Positions 16,877-25,310 of a stretch of DNA of 64,000 nucleotides are shown here, piece after piece; the first letter of the stretch is position 1; each line of letters opens with the position of its first letter. The notes under the pieces are model-generated. The model worked only from the letters and a program-made list of their open reading frames with translations. It had not been told where the DNA came from and ran no database searches. The DNA is from Paraburkholderia dilworthii (GTDB taxonomy: Bacteria > Pseudomonadota > Gammaproteobacteria > Burkholderiales > Burkholderiaceae). The translations under genes were made by a program, and so were the position numbers. The DNA is taken from positions 48,361 through 112,360 of the forward strand of contig NZ_AWZT01000018.1 in NCBI RefSeq assembly GCF_000472525.1. The letters run 5' to 3'.

Positions 16877-17626
16877 ATGACGAATACCGGCAAGACGTTG
16901 ATCATCGGCCTTGTGCTGGCGGACCTGGTGATCTGCGCTTATTTACTGTATCCGCGCGAGGACAAGAAGTCGGCGCCCCCCGCCGAGGCGGTACTGACCG
17001 CGCCCGACATGACCGATTCCCGCTCGTCCGGCGAAAGCCATGTGATTGCGGGCAGCATCGTTCGTCCGGGGTCGCCGGAAGCGGCGGCGAACGCGAAAGG
17101 TAACGCCAATAGCGGCACGAAAGTGAGCCGCGTCGACGTGCGGCCGTCGCCATCGACGGCCCCGACCGTTGCGCCGCGTCCGGCACTTCCGGCAGCACCG
17201 GCCGCACCCGCGATGCCGGCCACTGCTTTGGCGAATGTCCCCACGGTGGACATGCAACCGCAAGCGCAACTCCCGCAGCAGGTTCAGCCGCAACAACCGC
17301 AGACGCAGACGCCGGTACAACCGCAACCGCAATCCCAACGCTACAGCAGCAAGCCAAAAGCGACCCAGCGTGCAGAGGAGTCGCGCGCCCATGACGATCT
17401 GCGCCGCCGCGGTTCGAGCGACGTTGGGGCCTTGATGACGGAGTTGCTGGTCCGCGAGTCGGCGAAGCTCGACCCATCGTTGCCACCGCCGCCTCCGGCT
17501 GATCACGAGCAGATCGATCGCCGCAGTTCGAACCCTGTTGCGGCTGCGATGACCGATCAACTGGTCAAGGAGTCCGCGCGAGTGGCGCCGACGTCCGGTG
17601 CTCAGAAGCAGCCAGGCACGCAATAG
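16877..17626 (+). CDS. Membrane-anchored proline/glutamine-rich protein with duplicated C-terminal motif
   Basis: 249 residues, family not recognised. One N-terminal membrane anchor (about 7-25, LIIGLVLADLVICAYLLY) precedes a disordered stretch rich in Pro, Ala and Gln (about 90-160). Two copies of a roughly 24-residue motif follow (about 176-199 and 214-237), sharing RR-x-S-S-x-V-x-A-x-M-T-x-x-L-V-x-E-S-A. The repeats look helical and amphipathic and could be interaction modules. The layout suggests an envelope protein with a periplasmic tail, like many TonB-like or scaffold proteins, but nothing more specific is visible. Stands alone between convergent genes. Confidence 0.7.
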   Translation: MTNTGKTLIIGLVLADLVICAYLLYPREDKKSAPPAEAVLTAPDMTDSRSSGESHVIAGSIVRPGSPEAAANAKGNANSGTKVSRVDVRPSPSTAPTVAPRPALPAAPAAPAMPATALANVPTVDMQPQAQLPQQVQPQQPQTQTPVQPQPQSQRYSSKPKATQRAEESRAHDDLRRRGSSDVGALMTELLVRESAKLDPSLPPPPPADHEQIDRRSSNPVAAAMTDQLVKESARVAPTSGAQKQPGTQ

Positions 17627-17673
17627 ACGCGGCGCTCATCTCGCCGCTCGCGAGTCGCGCACCTGTGTGAATG

Positions 17674-17699
17674 GCGGGCCGTTCGCCCGGTTGGCCCGC
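17674..17699. terminator. Hairpin between convergent genes
   Basis: GCGGGCC (17674-17680) and GGCCCGC (17693-17699) form a 7-bp stem with a 12-base loop between the convergent stops at 17626 and 17720. There is no long T run, so it may be a weak bidirectional terminator. Confidence 0.45.
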
Positions 17700-17719
17700 T
17701 AATTCCCGCACAATGTTGT

Positions 17720-19033
17720 TCAGGCAGATGCGTCGTCCCTGATCGGTTCGCGAGCCATGAACCAGTAGAACAGTGCCGCGCATCCGGCAATGGCGCCGCC
17801 CGAGATGAAGGCAAGCGCGTAAGAGCCGGTACGATCCACGATGAACCCCGCAACGACCGGCGAGAACGCACCGCCGAAATAGCCGCCGAAGTTCTGGATC
17901 GAACTAACGGAGGCAATCATCGACGATGGAGCAATGTCTGCCGCGAGCGCCCACGCCGAACCGACCACGGCCGCAATGAACGCGAGGCCGACGGTAAACA
18001 ACACGAGCGTGACATTCAACGCATGCGTGAACGGCAGCGCAATCGCACACACCGCGGCGCCCGCCGCGCAGCATGCAATCAATAGCCGCTTCGCGCCAAT
18101 CGGCGACGCAAGTTCACGGTCGACCATCTTCTTCGCAAGATAGCCAACCGCGATCTCGCCGAGAGCGCCGCCCGCCCACGGAATGCCCGCATACAGGCCA
18201 AGCTGCGCGAACGAGATGTGGAACCGGTCGAGCAGATAAAGCGGCAAGAACACAAGAAAGATATTCCACAGCCAGATCGTGCAGAAGTAGCCGAGAATCA
18301 TGCCCCACACGCTGCGCCGCGCGAATAACGAGCGCCACCGCATGGTCGAATTGACGAGCGAGCGTTCATGACCGCCGCCACCGGCTTCGATGTACTCGCG
18401 TTCGTCCTTCGAAAGACGCTTACTGTCCACCGGATTGCGATACAGCATCAGAAACAGCAGCGCGAACGCAATGCCGAATGCGCCCGTCACATGAAAGAGC
18501 GAGCGCCAGCCGAACGCAACCATCAGCGCGACGAGCAGGGCCGGCGCGATCGCCGGCCCCCACTTTGAAGACGAGTCCCATACACCCGTCGCGAATCCGC
18601 GCTCCTTCGCGGGAAACCACGCGGCAGTGATCTTCGCCGAAGTGGGCCAGCACGGCGCCTCGCCGACCGCGAGCAACGCGCGCATCACAAGCAACCCGGA
18701 GATCGAACCGACCACACCGGTGAGCCACGTGGCGACGCTCCACCAGATCATCGCGAGCGCGTAAGCGCGTTTTGCGCCGAAGCGGTCGATTATCCAGCCC
18801 GCCGGTAATTGCATGACCGCATACGTCCACGCAAAGACGCTGCCCAGCAAGCCAATTTGCGTGCGCGTCAGGCCGAGTTCCTGAATCATGCCCGGCGCGG
18901 CAATCGAAAGACTCGCGCGATCCATATAGTTGATGATCCCGCCGATCAACAGCCAGATAAGCACATGCCAACGGAAATTGAGCCGGGCGGGCCGCACTTC
19001 GGCGGCCGTAAACGAACTGGTGGGCTTGTCCAA
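17720..19033 (-). CDS. MFS transporter, ACS family
   Basis: 437 residues with 12 membrane segments. INYMDRASLSIAAPGM near the N terminus and the GEAPCWPTSAKITAAWFP segment are typical of the organic-anion (hexuronate/glucarate-like) branch. The start is a TTG at 19033 with GGAG a few bases upstream. Divergent from the LysR gene and likely imports the acid handled by the CoA-transferase and crotonase beyond it. Confidence 0.9.
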   Translation of the reverse strand: MDKPTSSFTAAEVRPARLNFRWHVLIWLLIGGIINYMDRASLSIAAPGMIQELGLTRTQIGLLGSVFAWTYAVMQLPAGWIIDRFGAKRAYALAMIWWSVATWLTGVVGSISGLLVMRALLAVGEAPCWPTSAKITAAWFPAKERGFATGVWDSSSKWGPAIAPALLVALMVAFGWRSLFHVTGAFGIAFALLFLMLYRNPVDSKRLSKDEREYIEAGGGGHERSLVNSTMRWRSLFARRSVWGMILGYFCTIWLWNIFLVFLPLYLLDRFHISFAQLGLYAGIPWAGGALGEIAVGYLAKKMVDRELASPIGAKRLLIACCAAGAAVCAIALPFTHALNVTLVLFTVGLAFIAAVVGSAWALAADIAPSSMIASVSSIQNFGGYFGGAFSPVVAGFIVDRTGSYALAFISGGAIAGCAALFYWFMAREPIRDDASA

Positions 19034-19390
19034 AACGTGTCTCCGTCAAGATGGCCGTGAATAGCCATTCGTCGTTGTCGATACGCGCCGTGCTGTGCAG
19101 CGCGGCTGCTGTACTTGTATGCACGTACTGAACGACAAGTGTACGGATGCAAACGCGAGAGCTCCAATGTCGAAACCGTATGTGCCGATAGCGTTTTTGT
19201 TATCGTTAGCGCGCCATGGTCAATACGGCGACCGTCGAGACGGCCCGCGTATTAAGAGGCGCCGCGCGTTGTCGCTGCCCATCACATTCTTCATCCGCTC
19301 GAACGCGCGTTCCGGATGCCGCCTGTCGTCGCGCACTAAACTATTGGGCAACGCACGCGCCCATCATTGCTCGATACAAGTGGAGACAAA
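19034..19390. other. Divergent promoter region, MFS transporter / LysR regulator
   Basis: 357 bases with no supported gene. Contains the inverted repeat ACTTGT-N16-ACAAGT at 19113-19140, described separately. The remaining ORFs here are shadow-like. Confidence 0.5.
19113..19140. promoter_or_regulatory. Candidate LysR operator (inverted repeat)
   Basis: ACTTGT (19113-19118) and ACAAGT (19135-19140) are exact inverted copies 16 bases apart. A second inverted pair, CGTAC (19124-19128) and GTACG (19141-19145), overlaps it. It lies 80 bases upstream of the MFS start and 250 bases upstream of the LysR start, a plausible place for a LysR binding site. Confidence 0.4.
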
Positions 19391-20281
19391 GTGAAATTCG
19401 ACACGACAACCGTCCGGTTGATCCTTGCCATTGCGGAAGAAGGCAGCATCTCGCGCGCCGCCGACAAGCTGAGCCTGGCAGTCGCGGCAGCGTCGCGGCG
19501 CGTGTCGGACCTCGAGGACCAACTTGGCACGAAACTGTTCAGGCGTGTGCCGCACGGTGCGGAGATCACCGAGTCCGGCGCCAGGTTGCTGGAGTACATC
19601 CGGCAGATCGACAACCTGATAGACCGCATGGAGGGCGACGCAGAGGCGCTCAATCATGGCCTCGACGGACGAATCATCATCGGCGCGCCGAAGGCGGTGG
19701 TCATCCAGTTCCTCGCTCGCGAGATCGCCGCGATCCAGAGGAAGTTTCCGCGCATCGCGCTGAAAATCGTCGAGGAAAACAGCAAGATCGTGCAGCAACT
19801 CCTGCGCGATAAGGTGATCGATGTGGGCATCTACGAGAAGAAGAGCGGCTTTCTCGATCTGGAGAAGTCCGCGTACAAGGAGGACCGGCTCGTGCTGGTC
19901 TATAGCCGCACGCATTTCGAATTTGGCCACGGGCCAGTGGGCGTCGACGATATTCTCGACCTTCCCATTGTGAGTCTCGGCAAAGGGTCGGCCGTGCTGT
20001 CCGCCGTCGAGCGCGCGTATCGCAGCCGCGGTCGTCTCTTCCCGAACAATTTCACGGTGAACGGCTTCGACACGATGCTCGCGATGGTGCGCCACGGTCT
20101 CGGCGTTGGCTTGATGCCGCCCGATGTCTTACAGAGCTTTCATCCCGAGGAATCGCTCGCATCGGTCGAACTCGACGCCGACTGGTCCCAGCGCAGTTAC
20201 GTGTTGTCCTGCGTCGAAGGGCACGCTCAGGAGCAAACGCTGCGCAACGTCGTCGCGCAATTGCTCGCCGGTGGCGCATAG
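19391..20281 (+). CDS. LysR family transcriptional regulator
   Basis: 296 residues from GTG 19391, which has TGGAGAC at proper spacing; a TTG at 19367 would add 8 residues. N-terminal winged helix (LILAIAEEGSISRAADKLSL at about 10-29) and a type 2 periplasmic-binding-like effector domain from about residue 90. Divergent from the MFS transporter and upstream of the CoA-transferase and crotonase genes, so probably their activator, responding to the substrate. Confidence 0.9.
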   Translation: MKFDTTTVRLILAIAEEGSISRAADKLSLAVAAASRRVSDLEDQLGTKLFRRVPHGAEITESGARLLEYIRQIDNLIDRMEGDAEALNHGLDGRIIIGAPKAVVIQFLAREIAAIQRKFPRIALKIVEENSKIVQQLLRDKVIDVGIYEKKSGFLDLEKSAYKEDRLVLVYSRTHFEFGHGPVGVDDILDLPIVSLGKGSAVLSAVERAYRSRGRLFPNNFTVNGFDTMLAMVRHGLGVGLMPPDVLQSFHPEESLASVELDADWSQRSYVLSCVEGHAQEQTLRNVVAQLLAGGA

Positions 20282-20300
20282 GCGAACGCGCACACGCGAC

Positions 20301-20321
20301 GGTTTCGCGAACCGCGAAACC
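20301..20321. promoter_or_regulatory. Perfect 9-bp inverted repeat upstream of the CoA-transferase gene
   Basis: GGTTTCGCG (20301-20309), loop AAC, CGCGAAACC (20313-20321). It lies 19 bases after the LysR stop and 88 bases before the CoA-transferase ATG. It has no T tail, so an operator or an mRNA hairpin is more likely than a classical terminator. Confidence 0.45.
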
Positions 20322-20409
20322 AGCCATGACGCAGCGATTCTTGCGGCGGCCTTCCCGCTCGGCGACAGTGGAGTCAAACACAGCCCACATATCCAGGAGG
20401 AAGCCCGAC

Positions 20410-21576
20410 ATGACCGGATCAAAGCATCTACCGCTGCAAGGCATTCGCGTACTCGACGTGAGTCAGGTCATGGCGGGCCCGTTCGCCTGCATGATGCTGG
20501 CCGACCTCGGCGCGGACGTCATCAAGGTCGAGCCGCCAGAAGGCGACCAGACGCGAAGCTCGATGGGCTTCAAGATGAAAGGCCCGGACAGCATGGGCTT
20601 TCTGAATCTGAATCGCAACAAGCGCTCGATCACGCTCGACCTGAAGAGCGACGAGGGGCGCGAGTTCTTCTACAAGCTCGCCAAAACGGCTGATGTCATC
20701 GTCGAGAATTATCGCCCCGGTGTCGTGCAGCGTTTGAAGATCGACTACGAGTCGATCAAGGCGATTAATCCAAAGATCGTCTATGCGAGCATTTCAGGCT
20801 TTGGGCAAAGCGGGCCGTGGGCGTCGCGGCCCGGCTTCGATCTGATGGCGCAAGCCATGTCCGGCGTGATGAGCGTGACGGGCTATAAGGGCGGCAAGCC
20901 TGTGAAGGCCGGCGTACCGGTGGCCGATATCGGCTGCGCGCTGTTCGCGGTGTACGGTCTGCTGTCGGCCTATATCGGCGCGCAGAAAACCGGAGAAGGC
21001 CAGCATATCGACGCGTCGCTGTTCGACTCAATCATGGCCTTCTCGATCTGGGACATGTCCGACTACTGGGGCACGGGCGTGCCGCCCACGCCGCTCGGCA
21101 CGAGCAACAAGATGAGCGCGCCCTATCAGGCCGTGAAGGCACGCGACGGCTACTTCGTGATGGGCGCAACGAATCAGAAACTATGGACCAGACTGTGTGA
21201 AGTACTGGGCCGCCGCGATCTGATCGCTCACGCGGATTACGCAACCGTGCCGCTACGCCTGAAAAATCGCGAGGCGATGATCGAGGTGCTGGAACAGGAA
21301 TTCGGCAAGCGCGACAGCAGCGAATGGGTCGACGTGTTGCTCGCTGCGGGCATACCAGCGGGTCCGATTCTTTCGTATCCCGAAGCATTCGAAAGCGAGC
21401 ACGCGCGGCATCGCAACATGTGCATGGAAATCGATCACCCGAATGAAGGCAAGGTGAAGAACATCGGCTTTCCCGTCAAGCTGCTCGGCACACCGCCAAC
21501 GGTACGCCGCCACCCACCCTTGCTTGGCGAACATAACGAAGAGATCTTCGCGGAGATCAACGGAGCCGCGTCATGA
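20410..21576 (+). CDS. CaiB/BaiF family (class III) CoA-transferase
   Basis: 388 residues from ATG 20410, with AGGAGG at about 20395-20400. Class III signatures: LDVSQVMAGPFACMMLADLG with ADVIKVEPPEGDQTR at the N terminus, NRNKRSITLDLK, and the catalytic Asp in VADIGCALFA (about 172). It moves CoA between carboxylic acids, activating a substrate such as a hydroxy or enoic acid. Its stop overlaps the crotonase start by 4 bases, so they should act in sequence on the same acyl-CoA. Confidence 0.93.
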   Translation: MTGSKHLPLQGIRVLDVSQVMAGPFACMMLADLGADVIKVEPPEGDQTRSSMGFKMKGPDSMGFLNLNRNKRSITLDLKSDEGREFFYKLAKTADVIVENYRPGVVQRLKIDYESIKAINPKIVYASISGFGQSGPWASRPGFDLMAQAMSGVMSVTGYKGGKPVKAGVPVADIGCALFAVYGLLSAYIGAQKTGEGQHIDASLFDSIMAFSIWDMSDYWGTGVPPTPLGTSNKMSAPYQAVKARDGYFVMGATNQKLWTRLCEVLGRRDLIAHADYATVPLRLKNREAMIEVLEQEFGKRDSSEWVDVLLAAGIPAGPILSYPEAFESEHARHRNMCMEIDHPNEGKVKNIGFPVKLLGTPPTVRRHPPLLGEHNEEIFAEINGAAS

Positions 21577-22337
21577 GCGAACTGGTTAGCCTCACCGTTC
21601 ACCCGTCGGGCGCAGCGGAAATAGTGATAGACAGACCCGAGCGTCACAACGCGATGACGCTCGACATGTACGAGTCGCTGCTCGCATTCATCGCGCGGTG
21701 TGAAGCGAATAGCGACGTGCGCTGCATTCTGCTGCGCGGCGCCGGCGGCAAGTCTTTTATCTCGGGCACCGACATCGGCTATTTCAAGGACTTCAACGAT
21801 GGGCGCGATGGCGTCGCGTATGAAGCGTTCGTCGAGCGCGTGATCGGCACCGTTGAGCGAATCGCAAAGCCGACCATCGCCGTGATAGACGGCTGGGCCG
21901 TGGGCGGCGGTCTTGCGCTCGCCACGGCCTGCGATTTCCGCGTATGCAGCGACGCTTCGCGCTTCGGTGCGCCGATTGCGAAGACGCTGTCGAATACGCT
22001 CTCGTCACGCAACATCGCGCGGCTTCAGGCGGCGTTGGGCACGCCGCGTGTGAAAAAAATGCTGCTGCTCGCCGACTACCTGACGGCCGACGAAGCGCTG
22101 GCCTGCGGATACGTCTATCAGGTGTGTTCAGCGGGCATGCTGCAAGAGGCAGCGCACACGCTCGCGCAACGGTTGATGGTGCTCTCGCCCGTCACGCAGA
22201 AAGCGGTAAAGGAGAGCTTGCGCCGCATCGTCGTCGAACAACGACTCGACGACGAAGACCTGATCGAGGAAGTGTATGGCAGCGGCCGTTTCAAGGAAGC
22301 GGTGCGCGCGTTTACATCGGGCTCTTCGAAGACATGA
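21573..22337 (+). CDS. Crotonase-fold (enoyl-CoA hydratase/isomerase family) protein
   Basis: 254 residues. The oxyanion-hole segments are recognisable (SFISGTDIGYF at about 61-71 and VGGGLALATACD at about 110-121). However, neither of the two catalytic glutamates of classical enoyl-CoA hydratase is in place: GGGCE is GGGLA, and the FGQPE position reads FGAPI. It is therefore probably an isomerase, decarboxylase or hydrolase of the superfamily, acting on the CoA ester made by the upstream transferase. Confidence 0.88.
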   Translation: MSELVSLTVHPSGAAEIVIDRPERHNAMTLDMYESLLAFIARCEANSDVRCILLRGAGGKSFISGTDIGYFKDFNDGRDGVAYEAFVERVIGTVERIAKPTIAVIDGWAVGGGLALATACDFRVCSDASRFGAPIAKTLSNTLSSRNIARLQAALGTPRVKKMLLLADYLTADEALACGYVYQVCSAGMLQEAAHTLAQRLMVLSPVTQKAVKESLRRIVVEQRLDDEDLIEEVYGSGRFKEAVRAFTSGSSKT

Positions 22338-22393
22338 CTGCCTGAACCGCATCTGTGTTGCCGGCGCGGCCCCGAACGATCCACGCGTGCCGC

Positions 22394-22834
22394 TTAATCG
22401 TAATGGCGGTGCTTATGATGCTTCTTGCCCGAACGATAACCGCGCGAGTAGTCGTCGGAATATGAGTTAGAGCGCGAAATGTTGCCGCCTAGCGCCGAGC
22501 CCGCACCGCCGCCTACCGCCGCGCCGATCAGGCCACCGCCGCGTCCGCCCATCGCATTACCGGCCGCCGTGCCCGCACCGCCGCCCAGCGCACCGCCAAC
22601 GATGGCGCCTGTGCGTTCGCGGCGGTTCGACGTCACCGCCCCGCCCGCGCCGCCGCCGACCGCGCCGCCGATCACCGCACCCGTGCTGCCGCCGACCGCG
22701 CCGCCCAGTGCCGCACCCGCTACGCCGCCGAGTGCGCCGCCAAGCGCGTTATTCATATCGCCAGCCACCGCCGACAACGACGCCGCGCTCACGAGCGCTG
22801 CAACAGCCACAATCTTCAGGATTCGCTTGGACAT
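22394..22834 (-). CDS. Secreted glycine-zipper protein
   Basis: 146 residues. A Sec signal peptide (about 1-24, ending AVAG) is followed by long glycine-zipper repeats (ALGGALGGVAGAALGGAVGG and similar) covering most of the protein, then a basic tyrosine/histidine tail (KKHHKHRHYD). Glycine zippers pack membrane helices, so it is likely an outer-membrane-associated or surface protein. Function unknown. Stands alone. Confidence 0.85.
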   Translation of the reverse strand: MSKRILKIVAVAALVSAASLSAVAGDMNNALGGALGGVAGAALGGAVGGSTGAVIGGAVGGGAGGAVTSNRRERTGAIVGGALGGGAGTAAGNAMGGRGGGLIGAAVGGGAGSALGGNISRSNSYSDDYSRGYRSGKKHHKHRHYD

Positions 22835-22974
22835 TAGAGGTCTTTGTTTTTATGAGACGGGCGCGAGTATAACCGGCCACGTGAAAGGGTTCTGTAACCG
22901 CCACACCGCGTACCGGTAAGACGTGTAACAAATCCTGGCGCGCCGTCTCCTGCCTCCTTGAAGCCGCTTGCGCG

Positions 22975-24663
22975 TCAGCGCCCGCGCTTCTTTTTCAGCT
23001 CGATGGTTTCGAACAGTTCGTAGTTCGCCGTGGGCGTCTGATCCGCGCCAGGCGCGTGGTAGTAGTTCATCGTGATGGTCGTTTCACCGCCCGGATGGCC
23101 CGGGTCATGATCGAACACGGCGATGCCGTAACCCGTGCCGGTATCGCGTTGCGCGGACCAGATCGCGTCTTCAACGGCATCGGCGCCCGCTCGCACGAAC
23201 GTGCCCGCCGCGGTGCCCGGCACCGGACGATTAGGCCGCGTGAAAATGCGCGCTTGCGGCAGGCCAGTGCCCGCATCGACGCCATAGACGTCGAGCGGCG
23301 CGCTCGTGCCGCCGCCACCGAGAATCAGGTGGATCGTGCCGTGGCTCGTGTCGAATGTCGACGCGCCCGCGGAAATCGCCGACATCACCGGCTTGGGCTG
23401 CAATGTATCGACGGGACGGCCCGTTGCAATATCGGTACCCTTGTTGTGATTGCAGCCGCGCACGGGATAGCTTCGCTCGTAGTCGTGATCGTGGCCGCAC
23501 AGCACGAGGTCCACGCCGTAGCGGTCGAAGAGCGGCAGCCAGGCCTCGCGGATGCCCTTATCGGAACCGTTGCCCGTCTTCGACGAACTCAGCGCATCCT
23601 GATGCATCTGCACGACGATCCAGTCGATGTCATCGTCTTCGGCCGCGTGACGCAGCGTCTTTTCGAGCCAGTGCGTTTGGTCGCCGTTGCTGTAGCCGCG
23701 CACGTAGAAGGACGTGCCTGGCTCGATCGGCGGATTACCGGTGCTCGCTGCCGGCACAAGTGGTGCCGGGCCACCTACGAAAGCCGCTGCATCCTGATAG
23801 ACGACGTCGTCCGCATCGAGCGAAACGAACAGCACCGAGCTCACTCGGAAGCTATACCAGCGCCCCTGAAAACGCGTGTGATTGTCAGGCAGCGTGTAGC
23901 GTGCGAGATATGACGCAAACCCTTGCTCGCCGTTATGGAACTCGATCTCGTGATTGCCGGGGCATGGCATCCACGGACGATTCGCAGTTGAGCTCTGGCA
24001 GTTGTTGCCGAAGTCGCGCCACACTTCGGGCTGCTGCGTCGGATTCAGATTCGCATAGCAGAGGTCGCCGTTGAGCAGATGGAACAACGGTTGAAAGCGC
24101 TCGACCGCCTGCACCGCGAAGCGGCTTTGCGGCGACGACAGCACCCAGCCGGTATTCGGTGTCGCGAGGTCGCCGTAGCTCGTCCAGCGAAACGGCGCGC
24201 GCCCACGCGGCGCGGTGCGGAAGCTGCCGCTGAACGGCTGCGCCGCATGGCTGTCGTTGTCGGCAGTGACCTCGTATTCGTAGCTCGTGTCGGGCTTGAG
24301 GTCGCGCAGACGCGCGTGATAGTTGAACACGACCTCGCCGTTCAGGCCGTCGGTGTAGGTGGTCTGCACGCCATGCACGATCCGTTTGCCCTCGCCTATG
24401 CGGCCAATGCGCAAATGCGGCTTCACGGCAGCCGCGAGCGACGCCCACGACACCGTGACTTCACTCGTTGGATCATTGCCCCAGGTCAGGTGAACCTGCT
24501 CGGGTGTGCCATCGAGCGTGCTGCTCGCGGCGCGCGCCGTTGACAGCGCACTGGCGGCGCTGGCGAGGCCCGATGCGCCGGCGAACTTCAGGAACCCGCG
24601 ACGCGAAACGATGGAAGCGCCCTGATCGGCTGGCGAAGAGTTAGCGTTTTTTGTATTCGACAT
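22975..24663 (-). CDS. Tat-exported purple acid phosphatase-like metallophosphoesterase
   Basis: 562 residues. A twin-arginine signal SRRGFLKFAG (about 20-29) directs folded export. A fibronectin-like N-terminal domain typical of purple acid phosphatases (about 45-150) precedes a calcineurin-type catalytic domain. Metal ligands are visible in NGDLCYAN, CPGNHEIE, QMHQDA and CGHDHDYERSYP. It probably hydrolyses phosphate esters in the periplasm or outside. Whether the purple-type Tyr ligand is present is not clear. No Pho-box was identified upstream. Confidence 0.9.
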   Translation of the reverse strand: MSNTKNANSSPADQGASIVSRRGFLKFAGASGLASAASALSTARAASSTLDGTPEQVHLTWGNDPTSEVTVSWASLAAAVKPHLRIGRIGEGKRIVHGVQTTYTDGLNGEVVFNYHARLRDLKPDTSYEYEVTADNDSHAAQPFSGSFRTAPRGRAPFRWTSYGDLATPNTGWVLSSPQSRFAVQAVERFQPLFHLLNGDLCYANLNPTQQPEVWRDFGNNCQSSTANRPWMPCPGNHEIEFHNGEQGFASYLARYTLPDNHTRFQGRWYSFRVSSVLFVSLDADDVVYQDAAAFVGGPAPLVPAASTGNPPIEPGTSFYVRGYSNGDQTHWLEKTLRHAAEDDDIDWIVVQMHQDALSSSKTGNGSDKGIREAWLPLFDRYGVDLVLCGHDHDYERSYPVRGCNHNKGTDIATGRPVDTLQPKPVMSAISAGASTFDTSHGTIHLILGGGGTSAPLDVYGVDAGTGLPQARIFTRPNRPVPGTAAGTFVRAGADAVEDAIWSAQRDTGTGYGIAVFDHDPGHPGGETTITMNYYHAPGADQTPTANYELFETIELKKKRGR

Positions 24664-24752
24664 GTCTGTGTTTTGTGGGTAGGAAGAACCGGCGGCTTTG
24701 ACCAGTGATCCTAGTCGCGAAACAGTGACAGTTGAATGAAAACGGCTAAACG

Positions 24753-25184
24753 CTAATGCCCTGGCGGCTGTGGGCTGTTGGCAGGATTCGTGTCGAACTT
24801 CGAAACGCGTTCAATGCCGCTTTGAGTGCCGTTCGCGTCGGCAAGCTCCAATAGTTCGGTCTCCATTGCATCGGCCACCTGCTTGTCATAGATCTGTTCC
24901 CCATTCACGTAGATCGTGAACGATCGCAAGTACTTCGCCTTCTTCTCCGGATTTTCGATCGTCTCGCGCGTCCACTGATAGAGCGGATACTTCTCGATGC
25001 CAAGCCGCTCGGCCTCGCTCACGTAGTCCGCGAACGCGTCGTACTGGCAATTCACGGTCGCGTTATGCCGATGCAAAATCTGTCGAAGCCCGGCGTGCGC
25101 CGCGCCCGAAGAATCGGCGCGCAATGCATCGGCGAATTCTGGCGAGACGGTGAGCCGTAGCTGGAATTTCAGAGTCGAGTCCAC
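24753..25184 (-). CDS. Hypothetical protein, 143 residues
   Basis: Starts at GTG 25184 after GAGAGGGAC. Soluble, mixed alpha/beta, without signal peptide; pieces such as LKFQLRLTVSPEFADALR and YLRSFTIYVNGEQIYDK suggest a compact domain. I do not recognise the family. It is on the same strand as the GGDEF/EAL gene upstream (126-base gap) and could be co-transcribed with it. Confidence 0.7.
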   Translation of the reverse strand: MDSTLKFQLRLTVSPEFADALRADSSGAAHAGLRQILHRHNATVNCQYDAFADYVSEAERLGIEKYPLYQWTRETIENPEKKAKYLRSFTIYVNGEQIYDKQVADAMETELLELADANGTQSGIERVSKFDTNPANSPQPPGH

Positions 25185-25310
25185 ATGTCCCTCTCTGTCG
25201 GATGTAGACGGCGGTTATACAGCGCGGCATACGCTTACCGTTGCGGGTCACTCGCGGCCTGGCGACAGCACGCCTGAAACCGGCGCCGCAGTGGAGTCTT
25301 TGGCGCCCGC

